DNA from: Chloranthus sessilifolius
Lineage: Eukaryota; Streptophyta; Magnoliopsida; Chloranthales; Chloranthaceae
Reading direction: 5' to 3'
DNA length: 64,000 nucleotides
NCBI GenBank assembly: GCA_021018995.1
Contig: CM037597.1
Span: 6,585,299-6,649,298 of the forward strand
Under the pieces are notes generated by a model. The model searched no databases. It had not been told where the DNA came from and saw only the letters and a program-made list of their open reading frames with translations. Positions 56,344-64,000 of the stretch are shown in pieces. Numbering within the stretch: the first letter of the stretch is position 1; the number at the start of each line of letters is the position of its first letter. Both the position numbers and the translations under genes were made by a program.

Positions 56344-56778
56344 CTAATTTTCTATATCAATGGTACCGTTCATTAATTCGGTGTACCGCGTCAGCACCAA
56401 AGGCCCCGATGCGGATGAAGCCTCGTACGCCACCAAATTCCTCAACACCACCTCCGAATTAACGTCCAAGCTAACGGTTGGGAGGTAAAACATGACGTCT
56501 TCGAGTCAAACTTAACGGTCGACAAATCACCCTTAGATGCACAAAACCTAACTCCTACGTTACAGAGTTCGGTTACTGAAGGGATGGCTATCTCCTCTAC
56601 CAAAGGGGCTTTGTTGATACGGTGGTTCACAGTCTCATCTTCTCCTCTGTGCTCTTCCTCTGAAGGGTACGCCTAAGATGGAAAACAACAGTAGCTTAGA
56701 GATGAACTTCCAAGGGAGATCTCTGTGACTAACTTCACGGGTTTCAATGCAATTGCTCGCTTGAAACAACTCATTGGA
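56344..56778 (-). pseudogene. DUF247/UPF0481 protein, C-terminal part
   Basis: On -, downstream of the LTR-like insertion. It includes NKAPLVEEIAIPSVTELCNV, GVRFCASKGDLSTVKFDSKT and, in a shifted frame, LPTVSLDVNSEVVLRNLVAY followed by EASSASGPLVLTRYTELMNG, then a stop at 56344-56346. The PSVTEL...GVRF...L...VNSEVVLRNLVAYE order is diagnostic of the C-terminal half of plant DUF247 proteins. The usual membrane helix at the very C-terminus is missing. At least one frameshift is present near 56465, and more in 56640-56700. Confidence 0.85.
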
Positions 56779-59700
56779 TGTCACGACCCGAAATTCTACC
56801 CCATCTGGAGGGCCTAGAATTCCGAGTTATGACCCGCACATATCCTGGATATGCTAAGCGGACATACACCTAATCAGAGTTCTCGCGCAATAATGGTTCC
56901 ACGAAATCCGTGAAATCCAACAAATAGGGTGGAATATGAATATAATCATAAATACTGAATAAGTCTGATAAAACCATAATCCACCAATAAAATGATAATC
57001 CAGTTGGAGACAAATCCGATAAAATAAACTATAAAATCCGCAACACTAGTATCAATAAAACTCAATACCAAGTCCAGAATAATCAGTAACCGACACTCGA
57101 ATCAAAATTAGCACCGTAGTCCTCCTGATAACCGATAGCGTCGCCCTCCAAAGGCTCCTGGTACTCAACGCCTGCGGAATCAATGAAATCAGCGTCGGCG
57201 AGATCTAGATGGCCGGCGTCTACTCCACCAGCGTAATCACCTGCAACTGTTAGATTATCGTGGGATGAGTTTACTCAGTCACGTAAACTCAGTGGATACA
57301 CCACCAATCCACCCCATACTACTCAGGTGCATTGTGGGTGCATCATGTGAGTGATAAACATAATATCTCAAAGATGATAGAAAAAAAGACAAAATCACAT
57401 GCATATCGTAAAATTCATATCATAAATGCAAGACCATGATCTAGACACTCATATCCTAACGTACCTTACCATATCTCATAACATATCATACCATATCTTA
57501 TTATGCCTCAGACATCGCATGAGCGTAACTAACATACTAGTGAAATCCTAAACGACCTGTGCCAGAGTCGCTGCTCGAGCTACTATGGGAGGGTCAACAT
57601 AGTATCATACCACCATATTATAACGCCCTCGTGTCATACTCATACTCCACCACCCAGCCAATGGGGAGACATAATGGCCAAACTCACTCATAATACACTC
57701 ATACTCATAATCTCTCCCAGAGATCCGTCTTGGCTGAAAGACGTTGTTGCCCTTACGGTGGCTACGCAAGGAGCGACACGTACAGAGACTTAAGTTCTTT
57801 ATCTTTGGCCTCTACAACATGTCTTATATTATCGCATCAGATCATAACTTATCTTATCTCATACTCATATCTTATCATATACTCTTATGTAATCACATGA
57901 CAAACTATGGTGAGGCAACCTTCCTAATTCACGCTTCCCAAGAAAAAGGTTCGTAGTAACTTTGGATGTACTTGTGTGATAGTTTATACTACCATAGAGG
58001 TGTTGCATCCGTACATGGGCGTAATATTACGAGTTTCACGTGGTAGTAAAGAAACCTCACCACTAAGGCCAGCGCGATTCTCGTATCATATCTCATATCT
58101 TATCCTCTCATATTAAAACTGGGGTGATAGGATCCTTTGTATATGCCACCGTGTGCAGTTACCTTTGAATTCACACTCACCCAGGCTGTCATGGGTCCCA
58201 TTCCACCATGAGTTATAAGGCATGTGAATCGGTGTATTCTCGCGATACCATCTCGGTGAATCCTGCGCCAAAGCGTAGGCATGATCTCATACACTCTCGT
58301 ACTCATGATCTAACATATTCTTAACTCGTATAAATTGATTAAGTTGTAAATACAAAAGTATCACACATACAGAACAGTTTATACTTAGATTTTGATTATG
58401 CTTATATTTATATTTATTTACATACCATACCAATATAATTATAGAATAGAGTTATAAGTGTGATTTCGATAATCGTAAAGGTCAGAGTTCGATTTCATAA
58501 AGGCATCGAAGTTCTAACACTTTGTATTATCGAAGATGTCGCATTGAAGCGATAAAATTGAGATATATATATATAATAATTAGATAATTAAATTAAATAG
58601 TATTTATACTTATTAAGTTATGATTTATCATGACCATCGATCGAAAGACCTTACGATATAATATACACAGGAACTTTGGTCATGAGAATTAGAAAATAAT
58701 ATTAAATTCGAATAGTCTTGATTCATTCAAAATTGAACCCGACTTGTTGCTTTATTTTGACCTCTAAAACGTCAGATTCGTGAAATGGCTATTTCACACA
58801 AAGTTGTAAAGCTCGCTGTCTTCTTTCCAATGCCATAAGAATCGCATTAATCCGAGGTCGGAGTAAAATATTATGACCAAAATACCGGGACAGGTACATC
58901 AATGGTCGCGAGCTCGGGTTCGTGGACGCGAATTCGGGTTCATAGCCGCAAGTTCGAATCCGAAACTTTAAGTTGGTGCAATCTATTATTTATTTAAATA
59001 AAATAAAAATATAGTTTAATTTTTGGGCTTAATTAGTTTTAAATAAATAATAATATAAACTTACAACAATAATATATATTATTATAGTCTTAGTAGAATG
59101 ATAGATTTATAAGTATATTGATTTGGAAATAAATAATATCAATATGATAATATATCAATTAAGTCAATCTATTAAATTTATAAATATTATAATTTAATTA
59201 ATTTTACATACATAAAAGAGGAAGTAAACATATTAAATATACAGACCTAATATAAGGTAAAATATTAATGGCTCAAATAAAAGGGATTTTTGAAAAGAAA
59301 AGAGAAATAACATAAAAACCTAATTTACAAAATATACAACTTTCAAGGGAAAGCATATATTAAATACATAGATCTATTAATTTATGAGATATATGGGTTT
59401 AAATAAGATTTTTAAACCCGTCGATGCGCGATCGAACCATCCTACGCGACGGGATCTGAGAAGAACAAGATGGATTGATGGGTACCCACCTCTTGGAGCG
59501 TGAACGGAAGATCAACGGAGATTCGGGTTGAAAAGGTCGATTCCCAAGGCGTCGGCTTTTAAAGTTTTATTTATAATGGTATAAAATTTTAGGTCAACTA
59601 TAATTAACACTTTTCGTAGGAGATTTAATTGAATTGAAGATTTTTACACGGAATAAGAATTCATACGTAACTTGGATAGCTTGAGAAAAGTTTTGTTCCA

Positions 59701-60007
59701 GCGTTTTACATAAGCACCAAAGCAATTGGTGTTTCTCTCCCGAAATTACAATTATACCCTTTGACTTGCTTGATCACTTAAAATGGGCATAACTTTTTAT
59801 ATTCTTGTCAGAAGTCGTCAAATTATATATCGTTGGAATCGTATCGACGAGCACTTCGCAATGAGTCTAATTTTGATATGTGAAAAATTAGAAATTTTCT
59901 ATTTTAAAAGGTGGGTTTCGATTCTGATGTGGAGCGTTAGCACAGTACATAGTGTGGTGCATCATCTAACACCGTTAAAATAAAATCTAAAAATCCGGGT
60001 TGTTACA
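56779..60007. mobile_element. Solo-LTR-like insertion B, 3.2 kb, in DUF247 gene
   Basis: Starts TGTCACGACCCGAAATTC and ends AATCCGGGTTGTTACA, with TG...CA ends and short terminal inversion as in insertion A. Flanks are TTGGA (56774-56778) and TTGGG (60008-60012), a 5-bp TSD with one mismatch. No coding region. Features shared with insertion A: a paired AAACTCAGTGG/GAGTTTACTCAG segment near 57265-57295 and the TTTCCAATGCCATAAGAATC block near 58828. Confidence 0.78.
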
Positions 60008-61188
60008 TTGGGCCTCCCATTAAATTAGATAGTAGATCCCAAATGGTGACAATGAACTCTTTGACATTACTTGATTTGTCGTCCGTTGGATAATCAACGG
60101 CGATCACAACGGTTTCAGTGGTATCGACAACATCACATGATGTTTTTGGTTGGCATAATTACCCAAAAAGGATTGGGAATATAAAGTTTTGCAGTAATAA
60201 ACCGAAACAGGAAAGTTTTGCATAATCAGGATGCATCCGGTTTCCTTGAAATCCATGAATACTAGTTTGAAATCCATGAATACTCAAAATTTTGAACCCA
60301 GAATTTCCATAGAGTCCTGATTACGCAAGAGTTTTTGAATTAGTATAATAGTGAGGAACTTTTATAACATGAATCTTCTTTTCCCTAAGTGCCCTTTTTA
60401 GTTTGGGGATGATCATGTGGTAAAGAACATCAAGCAAGTGTGATTGATCTTCGATATCCGTGAATGAAGCTTTTTGGAGCAATTTAAATGGCGAGAGCTC
60501 CTTACAAAAACCCATTAGAATGCAGAATAGAGTATCATCAGCAAATTGAGATGAAGGACACTGAAAGCCCAACAACGTTCTTAGTAGAAAGAGCGGGATT
60601 TGGTTCTCGAGCATCGCTACATCTCGAAGAATCGCATTATGGATGAATTTTTTACCATAGTAGTCGATCAAGTGGACATTTTGGAGGAAACTCTAGTGGG
60701 GGATGATCGGCTGTCCTTAAGGGCATAAACATGAAGAAATTCAAGCAAGAAAGATGAGTCGATGGCCATAATCCATGCTAAGGTTTAATCCATGCTAAGG
60801 TTTCACTACTGAAATTGATGCAACCATGGTAGGATGCGCAAATTTTCAGTTCAAGCTTCATGAAATGATCAACGACATCGTTGAACTTTAGGTTTTGGAG
60901 TTGCTTTTGGGTTCTCTTGGCTGAATAGACTTCGTATCTCTCCATTTCGTAAAGCTCAAGGCGTAAATGGCGATATGGGCCTAAGGAGACTTGTTGAGGT
61001 ATGAAGGCTTCTGGGCTGATTAAAATTAGTGCTTTGGGAACACTAAAAATGGAGACAGGTATCACTCCCTCTTCTGGGTTGATTAAAACCGGCTCATCGA
61101 GGGTTTGACGGATTTGGATCACCCAATTGCGTTCATCGAAGATGGGAGTCGAATTAGAGGGGTTGGTAGTGGCATGGTGAGAGAACAT
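60008..61188 (-). pseudogene. DUF247/UPF0481 protein, N-terminal part
   Basis: On - from ATG 61188 (MFSHHATTNPSNS). It encodes WVIQIRQTLDE, IPVSIFSVPKALI, PQQVSLGPYRHLRLELYEME and RTQKQLQ, then DYYGKKFIHNAILRDVAMLE with NQIPLFLLRTLL and LLDVLYHMIIPKLKRAL, and near the insertion DDKSSNVKEFIVTIWDLLS. These are DUF247 landmarks (VP..L, P..VSLGPYH, RD..MLENQIP), close to the Arabidopsis At3g02645 type. Lesions: a 17-bp tandem duplication at 60770-60803 that shifts the frame, a one-base change near 60670, and a stop near 60321. The gene continues at 56778. Confidence 0.87.
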
Positions 61189-62588
61189 GGCCGTTTAGTG
61201 GGGATTTTATTTTGTACAAGAAGGTTTTCTTGTGGAAGTTGGTGACTTGATGAAAATGAGGTCCATATTATGGTTTTTATAGTGGTATCCTCGTGGTTAT
61301 AGAACTCAATTTCCATGTTTTTAATGATCTTTACTATAAAAGTATTAGGGAGATCATTTTAATATTGATAATACCCTGCTAGAATTGATGCTTCTAATTT
61401 ATTTATTTTTGGTTAAACTTTGACTAGAAATAGAATAATTATTGTTTTAAATTAAACTCACTACAAAATTTTGGGCTTTTAGAACCCATCGGGAAAGGGC
61501 CAAATTTTATTTAACCCTGCGCGCATTATTAGATTTGGCGCTTTGTCTATCAAGTTAACATGAGAGCTTTTCACCTTTCTTTCCTTTAGTTTTAATTTCC
61601 TTCTAAAAACTGAGAAGTCTCACAACCCTTCGTCTTCCTCTTCTAAACCCTTCCATCACTACATCGCCAATCGCTCCATCGCTCCATCCCAATCGAGAAC
61701 AACTTCCATCGCTCCATCGCCAATCAATCTTCGTCACCTCTGCTCCATCGCACCATTGCTAATCGAGAACAACTTCCATCGCTCCATCGCCAATTCTGCA
61801 TCACATTTGCTGTAAGTCTTTCACTAAGTCTTTCACTGCTCCATCACATCTGCTAAAAGTCTTTCACTAAGCTTATTTGCCTATTATTTATATCTCAATA
61901 AGTCTTTCACTCTCTCTCTCGGGGTTTTATTTTTATTAATTTTTAACAAATTATTTTATTTAATCTAACTTTTTTCTGCTCAAAATGCAAACTTTTCATT
62001 TTTTCTTCCATTTGATGGTTGCTCTTGTTGGTCATTCATTGTTCTTATAAAGTTGCATATGTACTATTTGTGGGAATGCTTAAGATAAATAGGCTTTTTT
62101 TTTTGTGTGTGTGTGTGTGTTCGTGCATATATATGTTTGAATGCAAATATGGAATTGTGGGTGTCAGATGTTTTACAATATACTCAAGATAGTTTCTACA
62201 TGGAGAAGAATCTTTTCCCATTTTATAGATTGCTCACTACTTTGTTCTTAGATCATTTGGCCTAATATTATTCATTATTTAAAACATTAATGATTGGGAT
62301 CCAAGTCACCATTTTGTGTTCTTTGTGAAAGTATCTCAAGTGTGTGGCATGATTTGACACCATTAGGGCAAGATTTCTTTTGTAAAGAATTGGAATTAAG
62401 CGATATCCATCATCTAACTCAGGAATCAAATGTCATCCAAAACTAATTGTATGTTAGATTTACATGACAGCCACCAATTTTAGATGGTCTATAATGGATT
62501 TAAATTAATTTTTAAGCCGATATTTTACACCTAGATCAGTAAATCATCGCGCACTAATCAAATAGTAGGCACATTTTTCCAGGTGACA

Positions 62589-62760
62589 CTAGGGCTGCAA
62601 CCGAGCTAGGCCGAGCCTGAGCTCGGGTCAACTCTTGCTCGGCTCTATCTTATACGAACCGAGCTGGAGGTCAGCTCTAGGCTCTTCGAGCTCGAAAATT
62701 TCAAGCTCTAACTCAGCTCTCCGAGCTCGGGCCGAACTTCGAGCCAAGTAAGTTCTATTA
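62589..62760. mobile_element. hAT-like element end
   Basis: TAGGGCTGCAACCGAGC followed by GAGCTC-rich text (AGCTCGGG, CGAGCTCG) is a common left terminus of plant hAT-type non-autonomous elements. No matching right end was found before the AT microsatellite. Confidence 0.45.
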
Positions 62761-62978
62761 TAAAAAACTTCCTCCTAGTACTGTTTAAAACTTCTACTCA
62801 ATTAAATACCCATTCTATGAGAGAGAGAGAAGGTGAGAGAGTTGGCGTAGCATGTATGCGTAAGATTGTGACTTTATGAGAGAGAAGGTGAGAGAGCTTC
62901 AGCAACAAGAGAGAAGTAGGACTTGAGTACTTGAGTTGCAGGAGGCAGCTGTAGGTAGGAGTAACAGTGGGTACTATA

Positions 62979-62980
<2 letters not shown>

Positions 62981-63042
<62 letters not shown>
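62981..63042. repeat. (AT)n microsatellite
   Basis: Long uninterrupted TA run directly before the LTR-like sequence at 63051. Confidence 0.95.
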
Positions 63043-63047
<5 letters not shown>

Positions 63048-63050
63048 AAA

Positions 63051-64000
63051 TGTGATAGCCCGGATTTCGACAGCTCGAAACTCGTGCCATCAGCACGATC
63101 ATTTTGACCGTGCCCCTTGACTATGCACGAAACATTGGTACATCAAGCAACAAAATGAATTGGAAACAATAATATAGATTGCGGAAGTAAATCACTATTT
63201 AAATATAGTTCAAAAGACAGTTCTACCTTCATGCCCCTGCATGAATGGAGAACCGATTCGAACCATCGATGATAGCTGATCATCACGGATGGTTCGCCCA
63301 AAAGAATATCCCAATTTAAATACATCGTTTATATACAATTAAGGCTTGACATACCAAGCCGTACCAATAAGCTCTCAAAATGCATAGCAGAGTCCTCTGG
63401 AGGTGGCTCTAACTCGTCTGCGGGTGAATGATCCGAGTCACCTGGATCAACGTCCCCCGAAGTCTCCGCTGCTGCTAGTAATGGACCTGCGACGTATAGT
63501 TTAAAGGGGTGAGCTACATCCTAGCTCAATAGGAAACAAACACAGTGAACATATAAGTTAAACCTCACATATATTCCATGATATTCTAAGCATGATGAGC
63601 CTATGCAGTTACTAAGAAAATACAGTTGAAAAGATAGCAATTTGTAATCACATTTTTACTGGTAGTTTACACATATCTTTTAATTAATCATGAATGACAC
63701 TGAATAGGCCTAAAGCAAAACTTAACCTTTCAACTTAAATAATCCCCGAGCAATATAGCATTGAGCCCCGATGAGATATCCTTCATCGTTGTCTAAATAG
63801 ACAGTTTTTAAACGTATTCCTTGGGAATACAATAGTACCCAAGCCCCTTTTCCCTGAGAATTGGTGGCGGAATTTCAGTCTTATCTCAACATCCCTGGGA
63901 TGTGCTTACTGTGTACGGATAAACCTCCGTACTGGCTTATGGTTTCGCCGCCGTATCGGTCACCGATATCCTGTCGTGTCAGTCGTGGGTATCCCGCCAC
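63051..64000. mobile_element. Left part of LTR-like element C, runs off window
   Basis: Starts TGTGATAGCCCGGATTTCG after an A-rich flank. The start resembles insertions A and B (TGTGACGACCCG, TGTCACGACCCG), and a GGGTGAGCTACATCCTAGCTC segment at 63505-63530 matches their shared motif. No coding region seen. The right end and TSD lie outside the window. Confidence 0.55.

Larger units (their letters stand above)
61189..63050. other. Gene-free stretch with element ends
   Basis: Position 61459 begins CACTACAAAATTTTGGGC, a CACTA-like left end with no partner in the window. 61640-61800 is rich in CCATCGCTCCATCGCCAATC repeats, with a 34-bp unit starting AATCGAGAACAACTTCC occurring twice. No gene seen. 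Confidence 0.55.

Overview
This window looks like nuclear DNA of a flowering plant: AT-rich, full of microsatellites and MITEs, with plant-type LTR retrotransposons (Athila-like Ty3/Gypsy, Tork-like Ty1/Copia), Mutator-like elements (MULEs) carrying a ULP1-type protease gene, and broken pieces of plant genes (NADP-malic enzyme, calnexin, kinesin-14, DUF247). I cannot name the species. No intact host gene was found; almost every coding region is interrupted. All calls come from reading the sequence; no database search was run.

Layout. 1-7339: gene-free, with microsatellites, a repeated MITE family and a MITE that contains two further insertions (5305-6822). 7340-36993: one large MULE with a perfect 9-bp target-site duplication (TSD, ATCAATCTA). 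It has a ULP1-like gene on + and a MURA transposase gene on -, convergent. A second MULE of the same family (9301-17374, perfect 9-bp TSD AAAAATAAA) sits inverted in intron 2 of the outer ULP1-like gene. An Athila-like retrotransposon (21780-35827, TSD GTCAT) splits the outer MURA gene and itself holds a 2.4-kb solo-LTR-like insertion (29162-31535, TSD CCTTC). 38973-56225: a possible ~17-kb CACTA-type element (shared subterminal repeats, 3-bp TSD ACA) enclosing fragments of several host genes, all on -, plus a Copia element (47113-52566, TSD GTATC). 56344-61188: a DUF247/UPF0481 pseudogene on -, split by a 3.2-kb LTR-like insertion. 61189-64000: repeats, and from 63051 an LTR-like sequence running off the window.

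The most unusual structure is a set of regularly spaced short palindromes in non-coding parts of several elements. In both MULEs they fill introns (5'-leader introns of both genes and intron 2 of the protease gene) at 20- or 21-bp spacing, and the two related elements use different motifs at the same positions. In the Athila leader and the Copia LTRs a different palindrome, TCAATCGATTGA, occurs in pairs spaced exactly 22 bp. Self-recognised motif arrays are known from Arabidopsis VANDAL MULEs, whose VANC anti-silencing proteins bind repeats in their own elements. A similar role here is a hypothesis only.
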